A stretch of DNA of 57,913 nucleotides from positions 1 through 57,913 of the forward strand of contig JAMORK010000043.1 of assembly GCA_027063645.1 (NCBI GenBank), written 5' to 3'. Both the position numbers and the translations under genes were made by a program. Below, in pieces: positions 27,033 through 36,217 of this stretch (the stretch's first letter is position 1; each line of letters starts with the position of its first letter). This DNA comes from Sulfurimonas sp. Lineage in GTDB: Bacteria; Campylobacterota; Campylobacteria; Campylobacterales; Sulfurimonadaceae. The notes under the pieces were generated by a model. The model made no database searches. It had not been told where the DNA came from and was given only the letters and a program-made list of their open reading frames with translations.

Positions 27033-27038
27033 TATAAT
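27033..27038 (+). promoter_or_regulatory. -10 box of the petABC operon
   Basis: TATAAT in the context TTGGTATATAATAAGG lies 34 bases before the petA ATG; no -35 box is recognisable. A GTGAGAG ribosome-binding site follows. Confidence 0.5.
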
Positions 27039-27071
27039 AAGGCTTTAAAATTCACATTAAAGTGAGAGAAT

Positions 27072-27596
27072 ATGAAAGATAATAGCCGTAGAGGTTTTAT
27101 GGGTAAAGCATTTGGTGCTGTTGCAGGTGTTGGAGCAGTAGCTTCATTGTATGCAATGAAAAAATCTTGGGATCCACTTCCAAGCGTAAAAGCAGCTGGT
27201 TTTACAACTCTTGATATGTCCGCATATAAAGAAAATGAGTTGGTTACTGAAAAATGGAGAGGGAAGCCTATCTTTGTTTTAAAATATACTGCAGATATGA
27301 TGGCAGGCCTTGATGAGAAGCAAAAAGCTCGTACTATTAAAGTTGGTAGTAGTGATTATATGGTTTGTTTAGGACTATGTACTCACCTTGGATGTATTCC
27401 AGGATATGACCCAGAAGAGAAGAGTTTTCTTTGTGCATGTCATGGTGGTATGTATGACTTTACTGGTGATGTAACAAAAGCACCACCACCACGTGGACTT
27501 GATATTCCTCCATTCAAAATTGATGGAGAAAAACTGGTTCTTGGTGAAGAAGGTCCTGAGTATAAAACAATGAAAGAAACAGGCATTACGCTTTAA
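27072..27596 (+). CDS. petA: Rieske [2Fe-2S] subunit of the cytochrome bc1 complex
   Basis: This 174-residue protein has a twin-arginine type start (NSRRGFMGKAFGAVAGVGAVASLYAM) that serves as membrane anchor, then the two Rieske boxes CTHLGC and CACHGG, which hold the 2Fe-2S cluster through two cysteines and two histidines. It accepts electrons from quinol and passes them to the c-type cytochrome. It is followed by petB and petC at 14 and 10 bases. Confidence 0.95.
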   Translation: MKDNSRRGFMGKAFGAVAGVGAVASLYAMKKSWDPLPSVKAAGFTTLDMSAYKENELVTEKWRGKPIFVLKYTADMMAGLDEKQKARTIKVGSSDYMVCLGLCTHLGCIPGYDPEEKSFLCACHGGMYDFTGDVTKAPPPRGLDIPPFKIDGEKLVLGEEGPEYKTMKETGITL

Positions 27597-27610
27597 TTTA
27601 AGGGAAAAAA

Positions 27611-28825
27611 ATGGCACATTTTACAAAAGCAACAAGTGTTCATGATTGGTTAAACCAACGTATGGGTCTCGATACAGTTACGCGTGTTATGGCAACTGAA
27701 TATTGGATCCCTAAAAATATTAACTTTTTATGGGCAATGGGTATGGTTCTTGCGATCACTTTCGCATTACTTTTAGTTTCGGGTATATTCTTATTGATGT
27801 ACTATCAACCAAATGTAAATCTTGCATTTGATAGTGTTAACTACACAATTATGCGTGAAGTTGATTTTGGTTGGTTATGGAGACATGTTCATGGTGTTGC
27901 GGCATCTGTTGTTTTCCTTATCATCTATATTCATATGTTTACTGGTATCTATTATGGTTCTTATAAGAAGGGTCGTGAGATGATCTGGATCTCTGGTATG
28001 CTTCTTTTTGTAGCATTCTCAGCTGAAGCTTTCTCTGGTTACATGCTTCCATGGGGTCAAATGTCTTACTGGGCTGGTATGGTTATTACTAACCTTTTTG
28101 CTGGTGGTTCTTTACATGCAGATGGTTTAGTTGAGTGGATTCGTGGGGATTATGTTCCTGCTCAAGCATTCTTAACTCGTTTCTTTATGCTTCATGTACT
28201 TCTTATCCCTTTAGCTATTATGGGACTTATTGGTTTACACTTTGGTGCACTTCGTATACCTCATGTAAACAACCAAGATGGTGAAGAGATTGATTTTGAA
28301 GCTGAAGCTGCAAAATATAAAGCTGGTGACAAAGCTGGTTCTAAAGTAATTGCATTCGTAAATGACTTTATGTCTAAAGATATGATGGTTGTTGGTGTTT
28401 ATTTAGTATTCTTCTTCTACTTAGTGTTCTATCACTATGGTTTTGCAATGGATCCTGTAAACTTTGACCCTGCTGATGGCCTTAAGACTCCAGCACATAT
28501 CTATCCTGAGTGGTATTTCTTATGGTCTTATGAGATCTTACGTCCATTCTCTACAGATATCGGTCTAATGGCATTTGCATTCGCACAAGTGATCTTTATG
28601 TTACTTCCATTCTTAGATAGAAGTCCAAATGCAGTTCCTGCATCTCGTCGTGGTCTATTTAAATACTGGTTCTGGGCAATGCTTATTGATATGATTGTAT
28701 TAACAGCAATGGGTAAATTACCACCAGAAGGTGCATTTAGTACAATTGGTCTATATGCAGCATTAACTTTCATTGGTCTTTGGATTTTACTTCCAATTAT
28801 TACAATGTTTGAAAAAAAAGCGTAA
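27611..28825 (+). CDS. petB: Cytochrome b subunit of the bc1 complex
   Basis: This 404-residue cytochrome b has about eight transmembrane helices. The heme ligands sit in WRHVHGVAASVVFLIIYIHMF and the histidines of RFFMLHVLLIPLAIMGLIGLH. SYWAGMVITNLF forms part of the quinol site and PEWYFLWSYEILR is the classic PEWY motif. It transfers electrons between the two quinone sites and drives proton translocation. Confidence 0.96.
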   Translation: MAHFTKATSVHDWLNQRMGLDTVTRVMATEYWIPKNINFLWAMGMVLAITFALLLVSGIFLLMYYQPNVNLAFDSVNYTIMREVDFGWLWRHVHGVAASVVFLIIYIHMFTGIYYGSYKKGREMIWISGMLLFVAFSAEAFSGYMLPWGQMSYWAGMVITNLFAGGSLHADGLVEWIRGDYVPAQAFLTRFFMLHVLLIPLAIMGLIGLHFGALRIPHVNNQDGEEIDFEAEAAKYKAGDKAGSKVIAFVNDFMSKDMMVVGVYLVFFFYLVFYHYGFAMDPVNFDPADGLKTPAHIYPEWYFLWSYEILRPFSTDIGLMAFAFAQVIFMLLPFLDRSPNAVPASRRGLFKYWFWAMLIDMIVLTAMGKLPPEGAFSTIGLYAALTFIGLWILLPIITMFEKKA

Positions 28826-28835
28826 GGAGTAAAAC

Positions 28836-29777
28836 GTGAAAGAATTATTTATATTAGTAGTAGTAACAGTTTTTACTCTTGTGACGTATTATCTTGTTGA
28901 GCCATTTGCTCATCATCAAATGCACAAACATGTTGAGAGTGAAAATTTTGTATATGCAGATCTACCTGCACTTACAAAAAAAGGTGATGTAACACGTGGT
29001 CAAGAGCTTGTAATGGGTGCTGGTGCTTGTGTTGGTTGTCACTCTATTAAAGTTGCTGGTATGGAACCAGCAATGAGTCCTGCAGATGCTGCAGCAGCTT
29101 ATGGTGTTAACCCACCAGATTTATCAAATATGGGTGCTGTCTTAGATGAGAAATTCTTAGCAGACCTTATTAAAAATCCTGCACATGCACTAATGGTTGA
29201 GCATAAGTTTGATGCAGCTAAAGGTCAAATGCACCCTATGGTACCTTTCTATGGTGCTGGTGGAGACATCGATCAAGAAGTTGCAGATATGGTTGCTTAC
29301 CTTAAATCTATCGCTGTTAAAGGTGAAGATTTAACTCCAACAATTGCATTTGAAAATGCTTGTGGTAGATGTCATGCAGTAAGATATGAAAAATGGACTC
29401 AAATTGGTGAGAAACCAAACTTCAAACATGAACAAGATTCTTTAGCATATGATATTGAAGTTTTAAAATATCAAGATTCACTGAAAAAGTATATGGGAAC
29501 ATTACCACCAGATTTAAGTATCTATATCCGTTCTCGTGGTGAGCACTATATTAAAACTTTTATTGAAAATCCACAAAACTATCTTGCGGGAACTGCAATG
29601 CCACGTGTTGGTGTTACTGCTGAAGCTGCAGATAAAGTGATTGAGTACCTAGAAGATTCTGGTGATACTAAACGCCACGAACGTGAAGAAGTTGGTAAAA
29701 ATGTAATGATCTATATCATTATCTTTGCTATCTTCGCACTTCTTTGGAAAAAACAAGTTTGGAAAGAACTTCACTAA
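28836..29777 (+). CDS. petC: Diheme cytochrome c subunit of the bc1 complex
   Basis: This 313-residue protein starts at a GTG after AAGGAG. It has an N-terminal membrane anchor, heme motifs CVGCH (residues 65-69) and CGRCH (about 176-180), and a C-terminal transmembrane helix (VMIYIIIFAIFALLWKK). Diheme c subunits replace the usual c1 in Campylobacterota. It passes electrons from the Rieske centre to soluble cytochrome c. An intrinsic terminator follows. Confidence 0.94.
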   Translation: MKELFILVVVTVFTLVTYYLVEPFAHHQMHKHVESENFVYADLPALTKKGDVTRGQELVMGAGACVGCHSIKVAGMEPAMSPADAAAAYGVNPPDLSNMGAVLDEKFLADLIKNPAHALMVEHKFDAAKGQMHPMVPFYGAGGDIDQEVADMVAYLKSIAVKGEDLTPTIAFENACGRCHAVRYEKWTQIGEKPNFKHEQDSLAYDIEVLKYQDSLKKYMGTLPPDLSIYIRSRGEHYIKTFIENPQNYLAGTAMPRVGVTAEAADKVIEYLEDSGDTKRHEREEVGKNVMIYIIIFAIFALLWKKQVWKELH

Positions 29778-29790
29778 AACTTTCTTCCCT

Positions 29791-29828
29791 TTAGAGTACC
29801 ATTCTTTGGTGCTCTAAGCTCTCTTTTA
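29791..29828 (+). terminator. Intrinsic terminator after petABC
   Basis: TTAGAGTACC (29791-29800) pairs with GGTGCTCTAA (29808-29817) through ten pairs including one G-U, followed by a T-rich stretch. Confidence 0.75.
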
Positions 29829-29853
29829 AACTTAATCTCGCTATAATCTTCTT

Positions 29854-30327
29854 ATGAGATTTAGAAAATTAAAAAAACAATCTAAAGTGAAATCACAAAA
29901 CTCCCAGAGCGATAAAAAAGATGTTCTTTATGCAAGGAATGTAGATAGAATTAAATCTTTTATCACTGATATGTTTATGATCTACACACCTATTTTATAC
30001 CTTATTACTTATGTTGTTATGGATGGAAAAGATGAGTTCCAATCTTCAACAATTGGCCCTTTAGTAGCAGTTGTTTTGTATGGAGTGATATCTGTCATTC
30101 TTTTATATAAGTTTGGTCAAACCCCTGGAAATAAAGCATACAGTATGAAAGTTGTAGATGCAAAAACATTGCAAAATATTACTTTACTTCAGGCATTCTT
30201 GCGTTTTATCAGTTTTTTATTCTCTGCAACATTTGTTCTTGGACTTTTTGTAGGATTTTATAGAAAAGATAGAAGATCACTTCATGATCTACTCTCCAAT
30301 ACAGCAGTGATAGTTGTTGATGATTAA
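29854..30327 (+). CDS. RDD-family membrane protein
   Basis: This 157-residue protein has a basic N-terminus (RFRKLKKQSKVKSQ) and three or four hydrophobic segments. The family hallmark arginine and aspartates are seen in ARNVDRIKSFITDMFMIY, with FGQTPGNKAYSMKVVDA and DRRSLHDLLSNTAVI completing the RDD pattern. RDD proteins are small membrane proteins, some acting as ion antiporters. It stands alone between petABC and moaA. Confidence 0.85.
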   Translation: MRFRKLKKQSKVKSQNSQSDKKDVLYARNVDRIKSFITDMFMIYTPILYLITYVVMDGKDEFQSSTIGPLVAVVLYGVISVILLYKFGQTPGNKAYSMKVVDAKTLQNITLLQAFLRFISFLFSATFVLGLFVGFYRKDRRSLHDLLSNTAVIVVDD

Positions 30328-30350
30328 GCACCTATTTCAACTCGCCAAGA

Positions 30351-30356
30351 TATAAT
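30351..30356 (+). promoter_or_regulatory. -10 box of moaA
   Basis: TATAAT at 27 bases before the moaA ATG; AGGAATAATA supplies the ribosome-binding site. No aptamer-like structure for a molybdenum-cofactor riboswitch is visible in the short leader. Confidence 0.45.
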
Positions 30357-30382
30357 GATACCACTAATATATAGGAATAATA

Positions 30383-31348
30383 ATGCTAATAGACAGTTAT
30401 GATAGAGTAGTTGATTATCTTCGTGTTTCAGTTACTGAACGCTGTAATTTTCGATGCCAATACTGTATGCCAGAGAAACCTTTTTCTTGGGTTCCTAAAG
30501 AAAATCTTCTCTCTTTTGAAGAGTTATTTGAGTTTATGAAAGTTGCTATTGATGAGGGTGTAAATAAGATCCGAATCACGGGTGGTGAGCCACTGCTTCG
30601 TGAGGATTTAGACAAGTTCATTAAGATGATTTATGATTATAAACCTAGTATAGATTTAGCTATGACTACAAATGCATTTTTACTTAAAGGTACAGCACAA
30701 AGGCTTAAAGATGCAGGACTCAAACGTATCAATGTAAGTATAGATACACTCAAACCTCAAGTTGCTCAAGATATAGCAGGTAAAGATGTACTAAAGAATG
30801 TTTTAGAGGGTGTAGAAGAAGCACTTAAAGTTGGTCTAAAAGTTAAGGTAAATATGGTCCCAATGAAGGGGATGAATGCTGATGAAATTATAGATGTTTT
30901 AGAGTATTCAAAAGAGCGCGGGATGAGTGTTCGTTTTATTGAGTATATGGAAAATGCTTATGCTAAAGCTGGTTTAACAGGTGTGAAAGCAAAAGAAGTT
31001 TTAGAGATACTTGGCAAAAAGTATGAGTTTAGTGATGATGGCTTTGATGGAGCTTCCCCTTCAAGATACTACACGATGAAAGATGGGTATCGTTTTGGTA
31101 TCATCGAACCTTACGGAGATGATTTTTGTAAGCAGTGTAATCGTATTCGTCTTACTGCTGAGGGGAACTTAATCCCATGTCTTTATTTTGATGAGGCGAT
31201 GAGTATTGCTGAGTCTATTAAGCGCGGTGATATTAAAGGTGCAGCAGCAGTTTTAAAAGAGGTTGTTCGCACAAAACCAGAGAAAAATCGCTGGGGTGGT
31301 GATGATGCAGAGGTCTCAAGTAGAGCATTTTATGAGACAGGTGGCTGA
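30383..31348 (+). CDS. moaA: GTP 3',8-cyclase MoaA (molybdenum cofactor synthesis)
   Basis: This 321-residue radical SAM enzyme has the N-terminal cluster motif C21-NFR-C25-QY-C28 and the C-terminal cluster motif [18 protein letters not shown]. It converts GTP to 3',8-cyclo-GTP, the first step of molybdopterin synthesis. The stop overlaps the queE start (TGATG), linking it to deazaguanine genes. It complements modABC, moeA and the formate dehydrogenase in this window. Confidence 0.96.
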   Translation: MLIDSYDRVVDYLRVSVTERCNFRCQYCMPEKPFSWVPKENLLSFEELFEFMKVAIDEGVNKIRITGGEPLLREDLDKFIKMIYDYKPSIDLAMTTNAFLLKGTAQRLKDAGLKRINVSIDTLKPQVAQDIAGKDVLKNVLEGVEEALKVGLKVKVNMVPMKGMNADEIIDVLEYSKERGMSVRFIEYMENAYAKAGLTGVKAKEVLEILGKKYEFSDDGFDGASPSRYYTMKDGYRFGIIEPYGDDFCKQCNRIRLTAEGNLIPCLYFDEAMSIAESIKRGDIKGAAAVLKEVVRTKPEKNRWGGDDAEVSSRAFYETGG

Positions 31349-32106
31349 TGATTTATCTTGTTGAGCATTTTTACTCGATACAAGGGGAGGGGAAGTATGT
31401 TGGTACTCCCAGCCTATTTCTGCGTTTTGGCGGATGCAATATGCGATGTGAAGGTTTTGGCTGCAGGGAAAAAGCAGACGATGGTGTCGAAGTTGTAGGC
31501 TGTGATACTGTTTATGCAGTAAATAAGGAACATTTCGCACATAACTGGATTGGGATCTCGCAAAGTGTTGAACTTGTCAATATCTTAGAGCTTTATGAAC
31601 TTCCCGATGGTGTAGATATCGTATTAACTGGGGGTGAGCCGCTCATCTATGCAAATGATGAAATTTTTGTAGCTTTTTTAGAAGAGCTTCATAAAAGAGG
31701 CCATCGTATCACTTTTGAAACAAATGGCTCATTAGGTGTTGATTTTGAGAAGCACCCTATCTACAAAGAGTGTGTATTTGCACTTTCAGTAAAATTACTT
31801 AATTCTGGTGAGAGTTATACAAAACGGATTCGTGGGGATGTAATTTTTTCTCTTGCATCACAAAGTGCAGAGGCTTTTTTTAAGTTCTCCATAGATGCAG
31901 ATTCTATTAACCTAGCACTAGAGGAGGAGATAGATGAGATACGTTCACACTCCCCTAAAACAAAAGTATACTGTATGCCAGTGGGCGGAAGTAAAAAAGA
32001 AGTGGAGAAAAATACAGAACCTCTTATAGAGTTTTGTAAGGCTAAAGGGTATAATTTTAGCGACAGATTACATATAAGAATCTGGGATGAGAACAAGGGA
32101 GTATAG
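31348..32106 (+). CDS. queE: 7-carboxy-7-deazaguanine synthase QueE (radical SAM)
   Basis: This 252-residue protein opens with YLVEHFYSIQGEGKYVGTPSLFLRFGGCNMRCEGFGC, typical of QueE, including the substrate-binding QGEG. The cluster cysteines are spaced C-x3-C-x4-C rather than the E. coli C-x3-C-x2-C, a variant I associate with this phylum. LTGGEPLIY and a late WDENKG follow. It contracts the carboxytetrahydropterin ring made by QueD on the way to queuosine. The queD gene follows directly. Confidence 0.92.
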   Translation: MIYLVEHFYSIQGEGKYVGTPSLFLRFGGCNMRCEGFGCREKADDGVEVVGCDTVYAVNKEHFAHNWIGISQSVELVNILELYELPDGVDIVLTGGEPLIYANDEIFVAFLEELHKRGHRITFETNGSLGVDFEKHPIYKECVFALSVKLLNSGESYTKRIRGDVIFSLASQSAEAFFKFSIDADSINLALEEEIDEIRSHSPKTKVYCMPVGGSKKEVEKNTEPLIEFCKAKGYNFSDRLHIRIWDENKGV

Positions 32107-32688
32107 ATGATAATTAGAAAAATGTTTAAGTTTGAAAATGCTCATATTGTTCGAGGATGCTCCACTGAAAAATGCCGCAGTTCATTACATGGCCATTCCT
32201 ATAGAGTGGAACTCCTTTTTGAATCTAATTTTTTAGATAATGGCCAAATGGTGTATGATTTTGGTTTAATGAAGCAAAATATGAAAGATATTGTGGAGAG
32301 TTTTGATCATGCTGTTACATTGTGGAGTAAAGATTCTCAAGCGTATATAGCAGATATGAAAAAACACTCACAAAGATGGGTAGAGCTTCCTGTATCGCCA
32401 TCTGCAGAGCAGTTTAGTCGTGTGATCTTTATTTGTGTAGAGAGATTACTGCAACTTACCTCTACATCCAACGGTGAACGCGAGGTAAAGCTTCACTCCG
32501 TGATTGTTCATGAGACACAGAGTGGTTATGCCCAATGTTTTATGGAAGATGCCCATTCTCAAAATATGGGTCTTATCAATTTAGAAGATATTGTTTTTTC
32601 TCAAGCTGTACTTGAGGGTTTTAAAGATATAAATCTTTTCGAGAAGATGAAAAATAAAGAGAGTTTTATTAACCCTACAAGGGTTTAA
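32107..32688 (+). CDS. queD: 6-carboxytetrahydropterin synthase QueD-like
   Basis: This 193-residue protein starts immediately after the queE stop. It has FKFENAHIV at the N-terminus, the zinc histidines in SLHGHSYRVELLF, MVYDFGLMKQNMKDIVESFDHAVTL, and a late glutamate in VIVHETQSGYA. It is longer than the 120-residue E. coli enzyme, as in other 6-pyruvoyl-tetrahydropterin synthase-type proteins of this phylum. It makes the QueE substrate from dihydroneopterin triphosphate. Confidence 0.9.
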   Translation: MIIRKMFKFENAHIVRGCSTEKCRSSLHGHSYRVELLFESNFLDNGQMVYDFGLMKQNMKDIVESFDHAVTLWSKDSQAYIADMKKHSQRWVELPVSPSAEQFSRVIFICVERLLQLTSTSNGEREVKLHSVIVHETQSGYAQCFMEDAHSQNMGLINLEDIVFSQAVLEGFKDINLFEKMKNKESFINPTRV

Positions 32689-32698
32689 ACTCTCTTTT
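32656..32698. terminator. Bidirectional terminator inside the end of queD
   Basis: AAAGAGAGTTT (32656-32666) pairs perfectly with AAACTCTCTTT (32687-32697); inside it AACCC (32671-32675) pairs with GGGTT (32681-32685). Flanking A and T runs allow it to end both queD (plus) and moeA (minus). It includes the last codons and stop of queD. Confidence 0.7.
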
Positions 32699-32699
32699 A

Positions 32700-33914
32700 T
32701 CAGCTTATAAGATTTTTAAAATCTTTACTTGTGAAGCTGAATTTAGTGCTTATAAACTTCACACTCTCCCCCTTTTTAACTTCAGAGCACTCTTCAGAGA
32801 GAATAATAAAACCATTGGCATGTGCTAGAGGGGAGATCATCCCTGGTGCAAAATGCTCACATGGGCTAAAATCTTCCCCATCAAAAATGCCTGGAATGAG
32901 AGTTCTTCTCCCTTTTTTGAGTTTGTAGTCCTCTTTCATCTTCGTTTGCATGGTGTTGATAAATTTCTCTTTTGCACCACTTAGCGCATAGATAATACTT
33001 CGTCCAAAAAGCTCAAAGTTAAGTGCTGCTGCGAGAGGATTTCCTGGAAGATTGAGTATCATTGTATCTCCAATCTTTCCAAATGTTGTAGGTTTTCCTG
33101 GTTTGATTTCCACTTTATCAAAGAGTATTTTATATCCAAATGCTCCAAAAGCCTCTTTTGTAAAATCTGCATCACCAACACTTACCCCACCACTTGTGAT
33201 AACTAGATCACACTCAAGAGCACTCTGTATATGGGCTTTGATGTCATCAAGTGTATCTTTAGCTGTTCCTATAAACTCCACTTCACATCCAAGCTCTTGC
33301 GCACGTGAAAGTAGTGTAGGAGTATTTGTGTTGTAGAGTTGGTAATGCTCTACTGTTTCAAAGTGCATCTTCAGCTCATTTCCTGAAGCAAACAGAGCTA
33401 CACGAGGCTTTTTATATACTTTGATATGGCTTATACCTTGAGAAGCGAGGAGGGTAATTTGATGAGCATCTATTCTTTGTCCAATACTAAGAAGTTGTGT
33501 ACCACTTTTTATATCTTCCCCTGCAAGGCGTATATGTTTTGAAAGAGTAAGGTTGTCAGGAAGGGTTACATCCTCTTGCTCTACTTGAACATCTTCAATA
33601 GGAACAATACACTGTGTTCCAAGTGGAATCTTTGCTCCTGTCATAATCTTGATAGCAGTACCGTTATGTAACTCTTCATTATAGTTATCACCTGCAAAGA
33701 TAGTATGACACACATGAAGTGTTTTAGAACTATCTGAAACTTTTACTGCATATCCATCCATTGCTGAATTATCAAAAGGAGGAAGGTTATGTGTTGCGGT
33801 TATATCTTCTGCTAAAACAGATCCAAGTGCTTCCTCAATAGGAACTATTTTTATAGATTTTGGTTTGGTTTGGGTGTAAATGAACTCTAAAGCTTTCTCA
33901 ATTGTTACCTGCAT
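32700..33914 (-). CDS. moeA: Molybdopterin molybdenumtransferase MoeA
   Basis: This 404-residue MoeA has HNLPPFDNSAMDGYAV at the N-terminus, KIMTGAKIPLGTQCIVPIED, the MPT-binding VITSGGVSVGDADF and the NLPGNPLAAALNFELF motif. It inserts molybdate into adenylylated molybdopterin to complete the cofactor. It is transcribed toward queD and diverges from the small membrane protein gene at 33962. Confidence 0.95.
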   Translation of the reverse strand: MQVTIEKALEFIYTQTKPKSIKIVPIEEALGSVLAEDITATHNLPPFDNSAMDGYAVKVSDSSKTLHVCHTIFAGDNYNEELHNGTAIKIMTGAKIPLGTQCIVPIEDVQVEQEDVTLPDNLTLSKHIRLAGEDIKSGTQLLSIGQRIDAHQITLLASQGISHIKVYKKPRVALFASGNELKMHFETVEHYQLYNTNTPTLLSRAQELGCEVEFIGTAKDTLDDIKAHIQSALECDLVITSGGVSVGDADFTKEAFGAFGYKILFDKVEIKPGKPTTFGKIGDTMILNLPGNPLAAALNFELFGRSIIYALSGAKEKFINTMQTKMKEDYKLKKGRRTLIPGIFDGEDFSPCEHFAPGMISPLAHANGFIILSEECSEVKKGESVKFISTKFSFTSKDFKNLIS

Positions 33915-33961
33915 TTGTATTGCCTCTTTGTTTAGTTAGTATATTTTACTATAATTTCGTT

Positions 33962-34375
33962 ATGAATGAAATGTATAGTATGGGTTTAGACCTACATAGT
34001 CTCGGTGGCGGTGCTCTTTTAGCAGTTATTTTTTTAAATCTTTTCTTACTTATTAGTTATCAAGACCTTAAAAAATACAAAAGACTCAACTCTATAGTGC
34101 TGATGCCTCTTACTGCGACAGTCTTAGGATTGATGATTTTTACAGGTGTCATCATGATGGCGGCAAAACATCTTGATTTTACAATAGAAAATATAGTGAT
34201 GATAGTAATCAGTATTGCTCTTTTAGTTTTAGAGATTAAAAGAGCCAAGGCACTTCGCTATCTCAATGAGAAAAAAGAGAGAGCTTTTGATGCTTATAAA
34301 CCTTTTGCAAGAAGAATCTATCAGATAGAGTTTATCTTGGTTCTTCTTATCTCACTTTGGATGTGGATAGTCTAA
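33962..34375 (+). CDS. Small integral membrane protein of unknown function
   Basis: This 137-residue protein has four hydrophobic segments (ALLAVIFLNLFLLISY, IVLMPLTATVLGLMIFTGVIMM, NIVMIVISIALLVLEI, IEFILVLLISLWMWIV). The ATG at 33962 is chosen over 33902 because the longer reading would overlap the divergent moeA start. It ends 1 base before the rsmE start codon and is probably co-transcribed with it. No known family is apparent. Confidence 0.75.
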   Translation: MNEMYSMGLDLHSLGGGALLAVIFLNLFLLISYQDLKKYKRLNSIVLMPLTATVLGLMIFTGVIMMAAKHLDFTIENIVMIVISIALLVLEIKRAKALRYLNEKKERAFDAYKPFARRIYQIEFILVLLISLWMWIV

Positions 34376-34376
34376 T

Positions 34377-35048
34377 ATGGTCTATGTATTTGATGAGAGA
34401 GCAGGAGAGAAGAGTTTTACCATCAAAGGGGAGCTTCATAAGTATCTTATAAAGGTACGTCGTCATCAAGAGGATGATGAGCTAAACTTTCGCAATAAAG
34501 AGAATATAGAAAGACTCTACACCTATAAACTTGTAAGTATTGAGCCAAGAAGTGCAACACTGGAGCTAATAGATGAGAAACTTCTTGAGGTAAAACCTGA
34601 AAAAGAGCTACATATAGCCTGGTGTGTCATAGATGCAAAATCGGTAGAAAAAGTACTTCCCTCTTTATGCGAGATAGGGGTGAGTCACATCTCTTTTATC
34701 TTTTGTGAGAGAAGTCAAAAAAACTTTAAAATTGACTTTAAACGCTATGAACGTATAGTAGAAGCTTCAATGCAGCAGAGTGGTAGAAGCTCTTTTATGG
34801 CGTTTGATACTTATAAAAATATTGAGAGTTTTATAAGTAAATATCCAGACACAAAAGTGTTTGACTTTTGTGAAAATATTTTAACGCAAGAGAGTGATTT
34901 TGCCAGAGTTCTTATAGGATGTGAGGGTGGCTTTTCTCCAAAAGAGAAAGAGTTCTTGCAAAAACAAGAGGTTTTTAGACTTCAAACACCAATGGTACTG
35001 CGTTCTGAGAGTGCTGTGATGGCAGTGGCATCCAAGATACTTTTATAA
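34377..35048 (+). CDS. rsmE: 16S rRNA m3U1498 methyltransferase RsmE
   Basis: This 223-residue SPOUT methyltransferase has an N-terminal PUA-like part (FTIKGELHKYLIKVRRHQEDDELNF) and a C-terminal trefoil knot with GCEGGFSPKE and LQTPMVLRSESAVMAVASKIL. It methylates U1498 of 16S rRNA. It sits beside rpmE, rsmI and a TrmH/SpoU enzyme, a cluster of ribosome-related genes. Confidence 0.93.
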   Translation: MVYVFDERAGEKSFTIKGELHKYLIKVRRHQEDDELNFRNKENIERLYTYKLVSIEPRSATLELIDEKLLEVKPEKELHIAWCVIDAKSVEKVLPSLCEIGVSHISFIFCERSQKNFKIDFKRYERIVEASMQQSGRSSFMAFDTYKNIESFISKYPDTKVFDFCENILTQESDFARVLIGCEGGFSPKEKEFLQKQEVFRLQTPMVLRSESAVMAVASKILL

Positions 35049-35063
35049 TGAAAAAAATTTGGG

Positions 35064-35100
35064 TATAATTTCACCCTTAAAGTTCCGCACCCATACGGAA
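35064..35100 (+). promoter_or_regulatory. Promoter and leader hairpin of rpmE
   Basis: TATAAT at 35064-35069 gives a leader of about 75 bases before rpmE. TTCCG (35083-35087) pairs with CGGAA (35096-35100) near the 5' end. A ribosomal-protein autoregulation site is possible but unproven. Confidence 0.45.
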
Positions 35101-35151
35101 TGAAAAAATATATAGTTTTACGTACTTTGACGTGAAGCAAAAGGCAAAAAA

Positions 35152-35352
35152 ATGAAAAAAGATCTACACCCTAAATTAGTAACTTGTACTGTAACATGTG
35201 CATGTGGTAATACTTTTGAAACAAAAAGTGAAGTTGATACAATGAGAATTGATATTTGTAATGAATGTCACCCATTCTTTACAGGTTCTGAGCGTATGGT
35301 TGATACTGCTGGACGTATCGAAAAATTCAACGCACGTTACAACAAAAAATAA
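35152..35352 (+). CDS. rpmE: Ribosomal protein L31 (bL31)
   Basis: This 66-residue L31 opens [26 protein letters not shown]. It keeps the CxC...CxxC zinc-binding cysteines (CACG and CNECH), so it is the zinc-containing form. [24 protein letters not shown] completes the match. AAGGC lies before the ATG. Confidence 0.97.
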   Translation: MKKDLHPKLVTCTVTCACGNTFETKSEVDTMRIDICNECHPFFTGSERMVDTAGRIEKFNARYNKK

Positions 35353-35365
35353 TCAAGAAATTTTC

Positions 35366-36181
35366 TTGCTTTCATTAATTCCAACTCCGATTGGAAATAT
35401 TGGCGATATCTCACTAAGAGCTTTAGAGCTTTTAGGGGAAGCTGATACACTACTTTGTGAAGATACACGAGTCACAAAAAAACTTATTCACATCCTTAAA
35501 GAACGTTATAACACCCCTTTTAAAGAAGATCAAGAGTTTATCTCACTTCATTCCCATAATGAACAAGCTTTTATTGAAAAACTTTCACCTGAATTTTTTG
35601 AGCAAAATGTTGTTTATGTTAGTGATGCAGGGATGCCAGGGGTAAGTGATCCTGGTCAAGCATTAGTAAACTACTCCTTAGATAATGGGATAGATTTTGA
35701 TGTACTTCCTGGTGCTAATGCTGTACTTACTGCTTTTGTAGCAAGTGGATTTGAAGAAACAAAGATGCTCTTCTTAGGTTTTTTAGACCATAAGGGATCT
35801 TCGCGTGCTGCAGGCTTACAAAAAGCACTTCATAATGGCTACACAACAGTACTTTATGAATCTCCTCACAGAATAGAAAAGCTTCTTTTAGAACTTCAAT
35901 CTGAAGCTCCCCAACGCAAAATCTTTTTAGCAAAAGAGTTGACAAAAAAATATCAAACATTTTTAAGAGGGACTGCGAGTGAAGCATTGCAAAAACTTAA
36001 TGGAAATTTTCGTGGTGAATGGGTTGTTGTGATTGAAGCTGCACAAGCACAAGCTGATTCAGCTATAAGTGAAAAAGATATACTCTCTCTTGATCTACCA
36101 AAAAAGGTGCAAGCAAAACTCATCAGTAAAATAACTGGGGAAAACACAAAAGCTTGTTATCAAAGGTTACTTCAGTTATAA
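35366..36181 (+). CDS. rsmI: 16S rRNA (cytidine-1402-2'-O) methyltransferase RsmI
   Basis: This 271-residue tetrapyrrole-methylase-like enzyme has LSLIPTPIGNIGDISLRALE at the N-terminus, LCEDTRVTKKLI, SDAGMPGVSDPGQALV and LPGANAVLTAFVASGF. It 2'-O-methylates C1402 of 16S rRNA. The frame is open upstream into rpmE, but the family N-terminus (MLTLVPTPIGN type) fits the TTG at 35366, 13 bases after rpmE. The ribosome-binding site is weak (AAGAAA), so coupling to rpmE is likely. Confidence 0.92.
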   Translation: MLSLIPTPIGNIGDISLRALELLGEADTLLCEDTRVTKKLIHILKERYNTPFKEDQEFISLHSHNEQAFIEKLSPEFFEQNVVYVSDAGMPGVSDPGQALVNYSLDNGIDFDVLPGANAVLTAFVASGFEETKMLFLGFLDHKGSSRAAGLQKALHNGYTTVLYESPHRIEKLLLELQSEAPQRKIFLAKELTKKYQTFLRGTASEALQKLNGNFRGEWVVVIEAAQAQADSAISEKDILSLDLPKKVQAKLISKITGENTKACYQRLLQL

Positions 36182-36217
36182 TAATTGCATTACAAATTTG
36201 TATATTAGGGTGAAGAT

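Noticed and set aside
30328-30382. Molybdenum-cofactor riboswitch before moaA
   Set aside because: The space after the -10 box is only about 20 bases, too short for an aptamer.
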